NCBI GenBank assembly: GCA_966211765.1
Contig: CBIHOV010000041.1
Location: 1 to 64,000 of the forward strand
Origin: Paraflavitalea sp966211765
GTDB taxonomy: Bacteria > Bacteroidota > Bacteroidia > Chitinophagales > Chitinophagaceae
Length of the DNA: 64,000 nucleotides
Direction of reading: 5' to 3'
The notes beneath the pieces were generated by a model. It did no database searches. It had not been told where the DNA came from and was given only the letters and a program-made list of their open reading frames with translations. Below, in pieces: positions 37,447 through 47,551 of the stretch. Both the position numbers and the translations under genes were made by a program. The first letter of the stretch is position 1, and each line of letters starts with the position of its first letter.

Positions 37447-37560
37447 ATATAAGGCAGTCTGTCGAAGAGGTATTCTTGCCCCTTTAGAGCTTGTCCCGCA
37501 GTAGGCGGGAGGCAATCCTCTACATTGTTGTGATTTAAGGGAGTTTGTCGAAGCAAATTC

Positions 37561-37581
37561 ATTGCCGATTGCCGGCTCACT
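37561..37581. repeat. 7-bp tandem repeat (ATTGCCG x2 plus variant)
   Basis: ATTGCCG, ATTGCCG, GCTCACT, overlapping the last codons of the minus-strand GH3 gene. Closely related to the array at 34079. Confidence 0.6.
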
Positions 37582-40237
37582 CTTTCGCAGTCAGTGTTGT
37601 TTTCAATCGTATATCCCTTGAAGAAGCGCCGATCATGATCCTGAAATCCCCCGGTTCTACCACCGTTTTCATTTCCAGGTTCAGCATTTGCAGCATGCCG
37701 GGTGTAATCGCAAATACCACTTCACGGCTTTCACCGGGCTGTAGTGTGATACGCTGAAAGCCTTTCAGTTCCATCACCGGCCGGGCTACCGAAGCCAGCA
37801 GGTCTCGTGTATACAATTGTACCACTTCTGCACCGGCCCTGCTGCCCGTATTTTTAATGGTGCAACGCACCGCTGTCGAGCCAGAAGGAGTTATTACTTG
37901 ATTATCCAGTTGCAGGTTGCTGTATTCAAATTGCGTATAGCTCAATCCAAAGCCAAAGGGAAAAAGCGGCAGGCCGCTCAGGTTGTGGTAATCATCACCC
38001 CGGCCGGTAGGCTTGTGGTTGTATACCAACGGCAGTTGTGCTTCATGTACCGGAAAAGTGATGGGCAACCGGCCAGCCGGGTTATAGTCTCCGAACAATA
38101 CATCTGCCACCGCATGGCCACCTTCCTCACCTGGATACCAGACATCCACAATGCCCGCTACCTTGTTGATCCAGCTGCTCATGGTTATGGCGCTGCCGCC
38201 AACCAATACCACCACCACCCGTTTGCCGGTGGCTGCTACCGCGTTGATCAACGCTTCCTGGTGGCCCGGCAGGCCCAGCAATGCACGGTCCTGGAATTCT
38301 CCTTCATGAATACCCACAGCGATGACGGCTACATCAGCTTTCTGTGCAATGGCCACCGCCTCCTGTATTTTTTTAGCCTGATAATTTACCACCCCTGCAT
38401 TCCATACCAGTTTGAGATGGGCATTGCCCACGGGTTCAAAAAACTCTATCCGGATGCTATAAGACTTCCCTTTTTCAAAGAATACATTACCCGTCATCGT
38501 CTGGTATGTTTGCTTTTGCCAGTTGTCCACCACCAGTTTATTGTTCACATACAACCGGTATCCGTCATTGCCTTCCAGACCGATCCGGAACTGGCCCGTT
38601 TGCGGGCTTTGAATATTGCCTGTCCACCGGGCCGAATAAAAATCAAGGTTCACCGATGGGGCAGGGGAGAACAAGGTCCAGTGAAAGTTGATATCCTTAT
38701 CAGTTCTGGTAAGCACCGGTGCGCCACTCAGCGTGAGGTTGTTGAAGTATTCTCCCTTCAAGCCTTCCTGCTTATTGCCATGTTGCAGATATTGTGAAGG
38801 CACTACTACATAGTCAGTGCTGTTGATACCGGCGCCCGGGGCATACAAGATTTTCACCTTACTGCCGGCCCTTTGTCGCATGCCTTCCAGCATATTTACT
38901 TTGCCATTACCCGGTCCACTATAGCCGCCCAGCCGGGCAGCCGTGGCTTCTTCACCGATCAGGGCAATCGTCTTCACGCCAGGCGAGAGCGGCAACACTT
39001 GCTTTTCATTTTTTAATAGGACGATCGATTCCTGCGCGGCTTTCCGGGCCAGTGCTTTGTGTGCCGCAGCATTGAGCGCAGCAGCTCCATCCGTTCGCAC
39101 ATAGGGATGTTCAAAAAGCCCCAGTTCAAACTTGGCCCTTAATACCCTGGCAACTGCTTCATTCAACCGCGCACTATCTACACGGCCATCCAGGAAGGAA
39201 GGGATGAATAAAGGGTGATGATCATAACTCGTTTGAAAGATCACATCCAGTCCGTTGTTGATCGCATGGCGTCCCGCATCTGCATAGTCAGTAGCCGTAT
39301 AGTGCAATACCAGTTCACCGCCTACTGCATTGGCATCTGATATCACAAAACCTTTGAAACCCCAGGCTTTCTTCAACTTCTGTTGCAACAACCAGCTGTT
39401 GGCCGAGCAGGCAACACCATCCAGCGAATTGTAGGCAGTCATCACCGAACGGGACCCACCTCTTTCAATGCAGGCCCTGAAAGGTGGCAGGTAAATTTCT
39501 TCCAGCAACCGTTCATTATAATGTATAGGATAACTGTCGCGTCCACCATCGCCCACATTGGCCACAAAATGCTTAGGCGTGGTGATGATACCTGTTTCCT
39601 CAAAGGAGCGTACAAAAGCAACGCCCATTTCTGATACCAGGAATGGATCTTCGCCATAGGTCTCCTCTGTACGGCCCCAGCGCACATCACTGGCGATATT
39701 GACTACCGGTGTTAATATTTGGCGGATGCCACGCACCCGTGTTTCTGCAGCGATAGCTGTTGATACCTGTCGCATCAGCGCGGTATCCCAGGAGGCGGCC
39801 AGTCCGATGGCCTGGGGAAAAGCAGTAGCGCCATCACGCACCAAACCATGCAAGGCTTCATCAAAAGCGATGATGGGAATGCCTAGCCGGCTGCTGTCCA
39901 CAAAGTAGCGTTGTATCCTGTTTATTTTCGTAGCCAGTGTCAGCGCATTTTCCGTGGTCTTGTATTGCAGCAGCTGACCGCCTGCATCGCCCTGCGCCGC
40001 CGCACTCACCTGGAAGCCGAAGATGCCATGACGGTATTGTTGCGGACTGGCCTTGTCCAGGTCGCCGGGTATCATAAACAATTGCCAGAATTTCTCTTCT
40101 GTAGTCATCCTGCCCAGCAGGTCTTTCACCCGCGCTTCTACAGGCAGGCCTGGATCTTTGTAAGGCGGCGCCACCTGTGCATGGGTGGTCAATGCGATCA
40201 TGAGCACCAGCAGGTGCAGTACATTCTTTTTCAGCAT
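37577..40237 (-). CDS. bglX: Secreted GH3 beta-glucosidase with PA14 domain
   Basis: About 886 residues from ATG 40237 (signal peptide MLKKNVLHLLVLMIALTTHAQ). GH3 N-domain: PIIAFDEALHG, WGRTEETYGEDP, TPKHFVAN and GFVISDANAVG with nucleophile Asp301. C-domain from ~375 with KNEKQVLPLS. A PA14 domain is inserted (~470-610, GNIQSPQTGQFRIGLEGNDGYRLY). A fibronectin-III-like end follows (VQLYTRDLLASVARPVMELKGF). The PA14 insertion is typical of periplasmic BglX-like enzymes on beta-linked oligosaccharides. Downstream of the outer-membrane barrel gene with a 38-bp gap, so probably one operon. Confidence 0.93.
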   Translation of the reverse strand: MLKKNVLHLLVLMIALTTHAQVAPPYKDPGLPVEARVKDLLGRMTTEEKFWQLFMIPGDLDKASPQQYRHGIFGFQVSAAAQGDAGGQLLQYKTTENALTLATKINRIQRYFVDSSRLGIPIIAFDEALHGLVRDGATAFPQAIGLAASWDTALMRQVSTAIAAETRVRGIRQILTPVVNIASDVRWGRTEETYGEDPFLVSEMGVAFVRSFEETGIITTPKHFVANVGDGGRDSYPIHYNERLLEEIYLPPFRACIERGGSRSVMTAYNSLDGVACSANSWLLQQKLKKAWGFKGFVISDANAVGGELVLHYTATDYADAGRHAINNGLDVIFQTSYDHHPLFIPSFLDGRVDSARLNEAVARVLRAKFELGLFEHPYVRTDGAAALNAAAHKALARKAAQESIVLLKNEKQVLPLSPGVKTIALIGEEATAARLGGYSGPGNGKVNMLEGMRQRAGSKVKILYAPGAGINSTDYVVVPSQYLQHGNKQEGLKGEYFNNLTLSGAPVLTRTDKDINFHWTLFSPAPSVNLDFYSARWTGNIQSPQTGQFRIGLEGNDGYRLYVNNKLVVDNWQKQTYQTMTGNVFFEKGKSYSIRIEFFEPVGNAHLKLVWNAGVVNYQAKKIQEAVAIAQKADVAVIAVGIHEGEFQDRALLGLPGHQEALINAVAATGKRVVVVLVGGSAITMSSWINKVAGIVDVWYPGEEGGHAVADVLFGDYNPAGRLPITFPVHEAQLPLVYNHKPTGRGDDYHNLSGLPLFPFGFGLSYTQFEYSNLQLDNQVITPSGSTAVRCTIKNTGSRAGAEVVQLYTRDLLASVARPVMELKGFQRITLQPGESREVVFAITPGMLQMLNLEMKTVVEPGDFRIMIGASSRDIRLKTTLTAKE

Positions 40238-40275
40238 AGCACCGTAAATATAAGTCGCTTCCCCGATTGCGTAGA

Positions 40276-41562
40276 TCAAAACGCATCATTCAGTCCAAAG
40301 AAGATGCCCGATGCGCCATACCGGCCCCGGGCAATATCTGCACACAGGGTAGAGCGGGTTTGTTTCTGGAAGAGGATGCGCAGGCCTGCCCCGGCGCCCG
40401 GTTCCCAGTATTCAAAGAGTTTTCGTTGCAGGCCGTTGCTGGCGCTTTGCAGGTTGAGGAACACCACGCCGCTGATCAGTTTGTTGCGCGTGATCGGGTA
40501 CCGGTATTCTGTTTCAAAGTAAAAATAAGAGGGCCCTTTGAAGCGGCCCAGCGTATAGGCCCTGCCAATCCTGTTGTAGGTATCGTCTGCTGTATAGGGA
40601 AGTGCCAGATAAGGCAGATCGCCACTGAGTGTATAGACTGCCCAGTTCCAGATGGCCAGTACATGCTCGGGGTTGCGGCGGCTGAGCGACCAGTACTTGC
40701 GGAAGTCTGTCATTATTTGTATAGAATTCTTCGTGCTGCCCATCCAGCGTTGGTTGAAGCGGGCGCTCAGGTCAGCATAGATACCTCCATAGGACCGGAT
40801 CGGATGCTCCCGCGTATTGTATTGTACAGCGAGCAGCATTCCATTCATGGAGTATTTTTTCAGGTCGAAGTCTTTGTAAAGACTATATACTTTATGTGGA
40901 GTATACCGGCCGCTTTCGGCTTTTATATCATCTATGTTCGTATAGATATCGAACCACAGGCCAGCACCTACAAACCAATGCGGCGTGATATTGCGGTACA
41001 CTTTTTCAAAGAGTTTAATATAGATGTATTTGATCGGAAAGGCGCTGTCGGCATTGGTGGTGGGAAAGAGATCGATGTTAAAGGCATCACTGCGGTAAGC
41101 GCTGTTGCCGGTGCCCAGGCCATAGTCCACCATACCGAATTTTGACAACTGCCAATCGCCCTGCAGGTTCCAGCGGTTTTCTTTGGTAAGTATATTGTGC
41201 CGGGCTTTCAACATCGTGATGTCCTTGGTGCCATAGAGAAATTCCAGCCCGAATACCGACAATCCCGTATTGATCGGATTGCCCAACTGCCGGCCGCCCG
41301 ATAGCTTGGCTCCAATGATAAATCCAAAGCTCGGATTGTAACCGAGTGAAGGCAATACAACGGCGCCAGGCTTTTTACTTTCTTTGGGAATACTGTCCTT
41401 CTTCTTAAAGATCAGGTGGAGCAGGTCGCCAACATCAACTGCAGGAATGGTGTCTTTGATTTGACCAGTTGCCGTACAACAATTAGTCAGCAACAGCAGT
41501 AGCAGTAATTGCCGGGTCCTGGTCCATTGCAGTAAATACCTCTTCTGTTGAATAACTGTCAT
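40276..41562 (-). CDS. Outer-membrane beta-barrel protein (BamA/TamA surface-antigen family)
   Basis: 428 residues. A signal-like N-terminus (RQLLLLLLLTNCCTATGQ) is followed by a short linker and a 16-strand-type barrel whose end matches the Omp85/D15 domain: FKGPSYFYFETEYRYPI, ISGVVFLNLQSASNG, GAGAGLRILFQKQTRS, and a final FGLNDAF with terminal Phe. No POTRA domains are visible, so it resembles the shorter surface-antigen proteins common in Bacteroidota. Role unknown. It is 38 bp upstream of the GH3 gene. Confidence 0.82.
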   Translation of the reverse strand: MTVIQQKRYLLQWTRTRQLLLLLLLTNCCTATGQIKDTIPAVDVGDLLHLIFKKKDSIPKESKKPGAVVLPSLGYNPSFGFIIGAKLSGGRQLGNPINTGLSVFGLEFLYGTKDITMLKARHNILTKENRWNLQGDWQLSKFGMVDYGLGTGNSAYRSDAFNIDLFPTTNADSAFPIKYIYIKLFEKVYRNITPHWFVGAGLWFDIYTNIDDIKAESGRYTPHKVYSLYKDFDLKKYSMNGMLLAVQYNTREHPIRSYGGIYADLSARFNQRWMGSTKNSIQIMTDFRKYWSLSRRNPEHVLAIWNWAVYTLSGDLPYLALPYTADDTYNRIGRAYTLGRFKGPSYFYFETEYRYPITRNKLISGVVFLNLQSASNGLQRKLFEYWEPGAGAGLRILFQKQTRSTLCADIARGRYGASGIFFGLNDAF

Positions 41563-41636
41563 GACCTGTCAAAAGTCACCATTATTCAAATAGGCGGGAG
41601 CCTTAGTTTGCCCGGAAATATAAATGGGGGAAGCTA

Positions 41637-42419
41637 TTACACGATAACGAGGTTCCTGGCCTTGTAATCCTGCAGGGCTGCATCATCGGGTGATAGTTCA
41701 GTAACGAGATAGTCGATCTCTGTAAGATCGGCGATCTTCATTTGCATGGAAGAGTTCAGCTTCTCCGAAATCGTAAGCACCGCTACTTTGGCCGCAGCCT
41801 TGATCATGGCTTTCTTTACCTGGATCGTTTCCCAATCAGAATCCGTCAGTCCGCTGTGTACATCGATGGCATTGATCCCTACGATGCAGAGATCGGCTTT
41901 GATATTGGCGAGGTATTCGAATACTTCACCGCTCACTGTCATCTGGCTATAAGCGGAGATCTGTCCCCCGATCATAATGGTTTTGATCAGTGGCTTGTCC
42001 AGCAGTTCTACCGCCGTCATAGGGTTCACCGTAAGAAAAGTAGCCCTTAAAGTATTGGGTATTCTTTTAACGAACTCACGGATCGTAGTACCTCCGCCGA
42101 TCAGCACGATCATATCGTCTTTCAGCAGGCTCAGCGTTTTGTCGGCGATCACCAGTTTATTGTTGCGGGAGTAAGTCTTCGAGTCATCACCGATATGGTA
42201 AGCTGCCGACATGGCGCCCCCTTTTATCCGGATCAATTGCCCTTCTTCGGCCAACTCATTCACATCACGACGGATAGTATCTTCCGATACGTCGATCAGT
42301 TTCACCAGGTCGGCAAACAGCAAACGGGTATGAATATTCACCTGTTTAATGATCAGTTGTTTCCGTTCCTTCTTTTGCAGTGCCACCGGTACTGGTGGTT
42401 GTTGCTGGTTGTCTGCCAT
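41637..42419 (-). CDS. DeoR/GlpR-family transcriptional regulator
   Basis: 260 residues. N-terminal winged helix (RKQLIIKQVNIHT, SEDTIRRDVNELAEEGQLIRIKGGAM) and C-terminal DeoR sensor (VLIGGGTTIREFVKRIP, TVNPMTAVELL, ADLCIVGINAIDVHSGLTDSDWE), a domain that normally binds sugar phosphates. It is divergent from the SusC gene across 370 bp rich in TTTGCA motifs. It is the obvious candidate regulator of the SusCD-hexosaminidase locus, perhaps sensing an amino-sugar phosphate. Confidence 0.92.
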   Translation of the reverse strand: MADNQQQPPVPVALQKKERKQLIIKQVNIHTRLLFADLVKLIDVSEDTIRRDVNELAEEGQLIRIKGGAMSAAYHIGDDSKTYSRNNKLVIADKTLSLLKDDMIVLIGGGTTIREFVKRIPNTLRATFLTVNPMTAVELLDKPLIKTIMIGGQISAYSQMTVSGEVFEYLANIKADLCIVGINAIDVHSGLTDSDWETIQVKKAMIKAAAKVAVLTISEKLNSSMQMKIADLTEIDYLVTELSPDDAALQDYKARNLVIV

Positions 42420-42463
42420 CTCTCTTTGATTTATTGATCAGGGTTATCACCCTGTATTATCTC

Positions 42464-42491
42464 ATTGCCTGTTGCCTTATGCCTCTTGTCT
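42464..42491. repeat. 7-bp degenerate tandem repeat (ATTGCCT family)
   Basis: ATTGCCT, GTTGCCT, TATGCCT, CTTGTCT in one register, between the deoR and susC starts and close to the deoR promoter region. Confidence 0.65.
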
Positions 42492-42494
42492 TTT

Positions 42495-42761
42495 CTTGCA
42501 AGATTTGCAATAATACAACAATTACCTGATTGATGGCAATTATTGAAGTGCAAACGACATTAACCCCTCAAAAATTCAGGGGATAACTCCTTTTATAATG
42601 TAATTAACTGGTTATTAAATTGTTAACTGCGACTTGTTGAGAAATAAGGATTGCCTGCTATAATGATTTAGTCAGGCAGGATTTGCAAGTCGGCTAACTA
42701 TTTTCTGCATATTATTTGCAGTATTTGAAATATTTGCAGTAGGTTTGGTTGCTTTTTGCAA
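42495..42761. promoter_or_regulatory. Cluster of TTTGCA/TTGCAA motifs in deoR-susC intergenic region
   Basis: Copies: CTTGCAAG (42495-42502), ATTTGCAA (42503-42510), ATTTGCAAG (42681-42689), ATTTGCA (42714-42720), ATTTGCAG (about 42732-42739) and TTTTGCAA (42754-42761). Six copies in under 300 bp is far above chance for a 6-mer. The divergent DeoR-family gene suggests these are its operators; this is inference. Part of the last copies overlap the susC promoter. Confidence 0.5.
42715..42747 (+). promoter_or_regulatory. Bacteroidota-type promoter for the susC operon
   Basis: TTTG at 42715-42718 and TAGGTTTG at 42740-42747 match the -33 (TTTG) and -7 (TAnnTTTG) consensus with a 21-bp spacer. 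The predicted transcript starts about 40 bp before the susC ATG. Confidence 0.6.
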
Positions 42762-42790
42762 TTATTAACGCTTCTCAATAACTAACGCTC

Positions 42791-45700
42791 ATGAAGAAAA
42801 TTACATCAACGAGGCTACTATTGCTATGTTTAGCCTTCCACCTGGCAGCAGTCTTTGCCGGCTATGGCCAGGCTGCCGGGGAACCGGCCTCCCTTACCGG
42901 TACCGTGAAAAGCGGTAATGATCCTGTACCCGGTGCTACTGTGATGTTGACCACCAATAAAAGAGTGGTGACCACTACCGACAATGCAGGGACCTTCTCC
43001 CTCAAATTGCCCGCAGCCGCCAGGCAGGGTACGGTACAACTCACCATCACTTCCATTGGGTTTGCCACCCGCACCGTGGCCCTGGCTGCCGGTCAAACTA
43101 CCTTAGACATCCAGTTGCAGAAAGATTCCGGCGCCGTGCTCACCGATGTAGTGGTTACCGCGCTGGGTATTCGTAAATCAAGGAAAGCAGTTACCTATGC
43201 GATGTCCGAAGTGAATGGCAGTGAATTTACCCAGGCCCGCGAAAACAACGTTGCCAACGCATTGACCGGAAGGATTGCAGGTGTCAACGCTACCGGTTTA
43301 TCTACCGGCCCCGGCGGCTCCAGCAGAGTGGTCATCCGCGGTAATGGCTCCCTTACCGGCAATAGCCAGCCGCTCTATGTGATCAACGGCATGCCCATCG
43401 ACAACAGCGTGCCCGGCGGCGGATCTACGCCCAACGGCTCTACCATCAGAACCAGTACCGACCGTGGAGATGGCATCGGCGCCATCAACCCCGATGATAT
43501 AGAATCCATGACTGTATTGAAAGGCGGTGCTGCTGCAGCTTTGTATGGCTCCCGTGGCGCCAATGGCGTTATCCTCATCACCACCAAGAAGGGCCGCGCA
43601 CAGAAAGGCATCGGCGTAGAATACAATGGTACTTTTACCCTGGAAGATGTATCCGTATTCCCCGACTACCAGTATGAATATGGTCAGGGTGACAATGGTG
43701 TAAAGTCCACCACGCTTGCTCAGGCACAGGCCACCGGCCGCCGTTCCTTTGGCGCTAAGATCGATGGCTCCACCGATTATATGGCGGCTGATGGAAAGAA
43801 CCATCCCTATACCGCGCAAAAAGACAACCTTAAGAATTTCTACAATACAGGTACCACCTTCACCAATACCATTGCCCTCTCGGGTGGTAATGAATCGGTG
43901 GTATACCGGTTCTCCCTATCCGACCTGAATGCGAAAAGCATTTTGCCCAACAATAAGTACAACCGCAAAACGGCCAACCTGAATATCTCCGCCAAATTGA
44001 GCGAGAAACTCAGGCTGGAATCGGTGATCCAATACAATTTTGAGAAAGGCAATAACCGCCCCATTGCAGGCGATGCCCTGGGCAATCCCAACTGGACGCC
44101 GTACGAGGTGGCCAATACCGTGGATGCACGCTGGCTGAGCCCCGGCTATGATGCCAGTGGCAACGAGATCGTGTGGAATGATGCCGGCATTGTGACCAAT
44201 AGTTATTTTGTAGTGAATAAGTTCAAACAGACCGACAACAAGAACCGCTTCATCGGCCAGGCTGCTATATCCTACGATATCCTCAAGAACCTGACGGTGA
44301 AAGGAACCATCACCCGCGATTTCTACAATTACAACTTCACCAGCATCGTGCCTACAGGTACCCAATACTGGCCCAATGGTCAGTATGATGGTATTAAATC
44401 CGATGTGTCGGAAACCAACAGCATGATCACAGGTACTTATAAATCCAGTATTGCCAATACCGTTGGATTTACCGTACTGGCCGGCGCCAACACCCGCCGC
44501 TTCAAATCGGATGAACTCACCCTGGCAGGACGTGATTTCACCACCCCTTATTTTTACAGCTTTTCCAATCTGTCCACCTCTTCAGCCGTACCCGTGGCCA
44601 GTGATGTAAAGACCAATTCTATCTTCGGCTCCGTTGACCTGGATTATAAGAACCTGCTGTTCCTCACAGCATCCGGTCGTCAGGATTGGTTCTCTACCCT
44701 TAGTCCTGCCAACAACAGCATTTTCTATCCCAGCGTAGGAACCAGTTTTGTCCTGTCGGATGTACTGCAACTGCCAGCCATGTTCGACCTGGTGAAGCTG
44801 AGAGCTTCCTGGGCGCAGGTAGGTGGTGGCGGTCCTGATCCTTATGCCATCAACCTCGCCTATAGCAGTGTGCCCAGTGCAAGCACTGTGCCCCTGCAGA
44901 ATGTAAGTTCCGTTGCCATCACCAATGCCAACCTCAAGCCTTTTACGTCTACCACCTTTGAAGTAGGGTTTAATACACAATTGTTTGGTGGCCGCCTGGG
45001 CGTTGACCTGGCCTTGTACGATCGCAAATCATCCGATGATATTGTAAGCGTGCCCATTTCAACTTCCTCGGGTTACACCAGCGCCATCCTCAACTCTGGC
45101 GAGTTAAGCAACAAAGGGATTGAATTGCTGATAGATGGTACACCCATCAAAGAAAAGAACTTCAGCTGGAATACCAGTTTCAACTTTGCTTACAATAAGA
45201 GCGAAGTATTAAAGCTGGCCGATGGCATCAGTACTTTTTCCCTGGGCAATTCAGTCAATGGCAATGCCTTTATCAACAACCAGGTGGGTAGCACTTATGG
45301 CGCTATTTATGGTTTCCGCATGTTGCGCGATGCTGCAGGCAATATCGTTTATGATCCCAATTCCAACCTGCCGGTACAAACAGATGTGAACCAGCAGCTG
45401 GGTAAGGGTGTACCGCCACTTACCATGGGTTTCTCCAATCAGTTCAAGTACAAGAATTTCTCCCTCGACATCCTGGTGGATGGCAAATTCGGTAACAGCA
45501 TCTTTTCTGTAATGGAAGTATATGCTACCCGTTTGGGCCTCATGAAATCAACCCTGGCTGGAAGAGAAAGTGGTTTGAAACTGGATGGCGTAACCCAGTC
45601 GGGCGCAAAATACACCTATACCGTTCCGGTAGCCAACCTGCGGGCGGCTTATTACAACAGCCTCAACAGGTATACCGAACTGTTTGTGCATGATGCGAGC

Positions 45701-45937
45701 TTTGTAAAACTGCGCCAGGTGATCATTTCTTACCGCCTGCCCGAAGGCTTCCTGAAAGGCCTGGGTGTGCAATCGGCCAATCTTTCACTGGTGGGCCGCA
45801 ACCTGCTCATCCTTTATAAGAAGACCGACAACTTCGATCCTGAGCAAAGTCTCACCAACGGCGCCGCACAAGGTATTGAGTCCATCGGATTGCCCCGTAC
45901 CCGTTCTTATGGCGTAAACCTGATGCTCAAATTTTAA
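42791..45937 (+). CDS. SusC/RagA-type TonB-linked outer-membrane transporter
   Basis: 1048 residues. Signal peptide, then a carboxypeptidase-regulatory-like domain (GTVKSGNDPVPGATVML, ~35-115), a plug with SusC signatures (VVTALGIRKSRKAVTYA, VVIRGNGSL, IESMTVLKGGAAAALYGSRGANGVILITTKKG) and a long barrel ending RTRSYGVNLMLKF. It is followed after 18 bp by its SusD partner. Together they import oligosaccharides or glycopeptides. The hexosaminidase downstream points to GlcNAc-containing substrates. Confidence 0.96.
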   Translation: MKKITSTRLLLLCLAFHLAAVFAGYGQAAGEPASLTGTVKSGNDPVPGATVMLTTNKRVVTTTDNAGTFSLKLPAAARQGTVQLTITSIGFATRTVALAAGQTTLDIQLQKDSGAVLTDVVVTALGIRKSRKAVTYAMSEVNGSEFTQARENNVANALTGRIAGVNATGLSTGPGGSSRVVIRGNGSLTGNSQPLYVINGMPIDNSVPGGGSTPNGSTIRTSTDRGDGIGAINPDDIESMTVLKGGAAAALYGSRGANGVILITTKKGRAQKGIGVEYNGTFTLEDVSVFPDYQYEYGQGDNGVKSTTLAQAQATGRRSFGAKIDGSTDYMAADGKNHPYTAQKDNLKNFYNTGTTFTNTIALSGGNESVVYRFSLSDLNAKSILPNNKYNRKTANLNISAKLSEKLRLESVIQYNFEKGNNRPIAGDALGNPNWTPYEVANTVDARWLSPGYDASGNEIVWNDAGIVTNSYFVVNKFKQTDNKNRFIGQAAISYDILKNLTVKGTITRDFYNYNFTSIVPTGTQYWPNGQYDGIKSDVSETNSMITGTYKSSIANTVGFTVLAGANTRRFKSDELTLAGRDFTTPYFYSFSNLSTSSAVPVASDVKTNSIFGSVDLDYKNLLFLTASGRQDWFSTLSPANNSIFYPSVGTSFVLSDVLQLPAMFDLVKLRASWAQVGGGGPDPYAINLAYSSVPSASTVPLQNVSSVAITNANLKPFTSTTFEVGFNTQLFGGRLGVDLALYDRKSSDDIVSVPISTSSGYTSAILNSGELSNKGIELLIDGTPIKEKNFSWNTSFNFAYNKSEVLKLADGISTFSLGNSVNGNAFINNQVGSTYGAIYGFRMLRDAAGNIVYDPNSNLPVQTDVNQQLGKGVPPLTMGFSNQFKYKNFSLDILVDGKFGNSIFSVMEVYATRLGLMKSTLAGRESGLKLDGVTQSGAKYTYTVPVANLRAAYYNSLNRYTELFVHDASFVKLRQVIISYRLPEGFLKGLGVQSANLSLVGRNLLILYKKTDNFDPEQSLTNGAAQGIESIGLPRTRSYGVNLMLKF

Positions 45938-45955
45938 CCACTAAAAGCAATTGCG

Positions 45956-47503
45956 ATGAAACTATCAATGTCAAAATATACCAGCTTTTTACCCGTGGTG
46001 CTTTGTATCGGTCTCCTCCAATCCTGCGATAAGGATTTTGAAGAGATCAATACCAATCCCAATGCCGTATCGGTTCCCACCCCTCAATACATATTCAGCA
46101 AAGCCGTGTATGATGGGGCGCTCAACAGCGGCAATGTGAGCAAGCTTTTATTCGGCACCATGCAATACATGACCAGCTTCAATGATGTAGAAGGCTTCGG
46201 TTCGAAGTATGTGGCTTCCCAGGTCAATCTTTCTGCAGCTATTTTTACGGCGGCCTATCCCACCCAGATCAATGAGATTGGTGAGGTGATCAAAGCAGTG
46301 AAAAGCGATCCCACAAAGATCAATATGTATGCAGTAGCACGCATCTGGCGCGTATATTGTTTCAGCCGCCTTACCGATGTATATGGTGATATTCCTTATT
46401 CCGAAGCAGGACAAGGTTATAACCTATCTGTCTTTCAACCCAAATACGATCAGCAGAGCGCCATCTATGCAGATATGCTCAAGGAACTGGAAGAAGCGGC
46501 CGCCGCACTCAATCCGGCCAACACTACCACCTTTGGTACTTCCGACCTTATTTACGGAGGCAATACCGATCGTTGGAAAAAGTTTGCTTATTCCCTCATG
46601 TTGCGCCTGGGTATGCGGCTTTCCAAGAGAGATGCCAACCTGGCAAAGACCTGGGTCACCAAGGCCATCACCGGTGGCGTGATCCGCGACTATGCAGACA
46701 TTGCCAAAGTAGATTATGTAGGCTCGGGCCAGAACATCAACAAGAATCCCATCGCCCTGCAGTTATTCAACGACAATTATGTGAAGGCCGATGGCGTAAG
46801 CAATCCCGAAGGCGGCAAATACCACCAGGCATTTATTGATTCACTCAAGGTCAACAATGATCCCCGCTTACCCGTCATCTCCGTGGTATATGTAGGTGGT
46901 GTGGCCAATACGACCGAAAGTATACAAAAGGGATTGCCTGCAAATATCAATGGTACCAAACCTGCGGATTTTGTCACCTATTCAGAGCCCAAGCAAACTA
47001 CCGTATTGCGCCAGAATGCGCCCTTATTGTTGTTTACCGTGGCAGAAGCCAATTTCTTATTGGCCGAAGCAGCTTTGAATACTTGGTTTGCGGGCGAAAC
47101 AGCCTCCGCCCTTTATGAAAAAGGCATACGGGCTGCTATGCAGCAGTGGGACCTGATCGCCGGCACCACCAATACTGTCGATGGGGCAAGGATCAACACC
47201 TATGTAACAGCCCATGCACTGAGGACCAGTGCTTCTATAGCGGTGCAAACAGAACAGATCTACAACCAGGTATGGGTAGGTTTGTTTCCCGATGCGCAGG
47301 AAGTGTACAACAATTACCGGAGAACAGGTTATCCTGCACTGGTGCCCAACAATTACCCGGGCAATGCAACTGGTGGCAAGATACCGCGCAGGTTCATCTA
47401 CCCGGTAGTAGAACAAACCCTCAACAGGACTTCCTATGGTGAAGCGATCACCAGGCAGGGCGCTGATGACCTGGTAACGCGTGTATGGTGGGATAAACAA
47501 TAA
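45956..47503 (+). CDS. SusD/RagB-family substrate-binding lipoprotein
   Basis: 515 residues. Lipoprotein signal with lipid-Cys24 (GLLQSC), then DKDFEEINTNPN, a hallmark of the SusD-like_2 group, and the all-helical TPR-containing body (MYAVARIWRVYCFSRLTDVYGDIPYSEA, WKKFAYSLMLRLGMR, LLLFTVAEANFLLAEA). It is the surface lid for the SusC channel encoded 18 bp upstream. A REP-like palindrome follows within 20 bp. Confidence 0.95.
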   Translation: MKLSMSKYTSFLPVVLCIGLLQSCDKDFEEINTNPNAVSVPTPQYIFSKAVYDGALNSGNVSKLLFGTMQYMTSFNDVEGFGSKYVASQVNLSAAIFTAAYPTQINEIGEVIKAVKSDPTKINMYAVARIWRVYCFSRLTDVYGDIPYSEAGQGYNLSVFQPKYDQQSAIYADMLKELEEAAAALNPANTTTFGTSDLIYGGNTDRWKKFAYSLMLRLGMRLSKRDANLAKTWVTKAITGGVIRDYADIAKVDYVGSGQNINKNPIALQLFNDNYVKADGVSNPEGGKYHQAFIDSLKVNNDPRLPVISVVYVGGVANTTESIQKGLPANINGTKPADFVTYSEPKQTTVLRQNAPLLLFTVAEANFLLAEAALNTWFAGETASALYEKGIRAAMQQWDLIAGTTNTVDGARINTYVTAHALRTSASIAVQTEQIYNQVWVGLFPDAQEVYNNYRRTGYPALVPNNYPGNATGGKIPRRFIYPVVEQTLNRTSYGEAITRQGADDLVTRVWWDKQ

Positions 47504-47520
47504 CCAAAAGGTCTATCGCA

Positions 47521-47551
47521 GGGTGGGTCGCCCTATAAGGGCGGCTCACCC
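47521..47551. repeat. GGGTGGGTCGCCCT-type palindromic repeat, copy 2
   Basis: GGGTGGGTCGCCCT-ATA-AGGGCGGCTCACCC, immediately behind the susD-like gene and 100 bp before the hexosaminidase gene. It could stop or protect the SusCD part of the transcript. Confidence 0.9.

Noticed and set aside
37817..38797. 326-codon plus-strand frame inside the GH3 gene
   Set aside because: The minus-strand GH3 gene has complete catalytic and PA14 domains; this frame is an antisense shadow without motifs.
40267..41145. 292-codon plus-strand frame inside the outer-membrane barrel gene
   Set aside because: Antisense shadow; the minus-strand frame has a signal peptide and barrel end.
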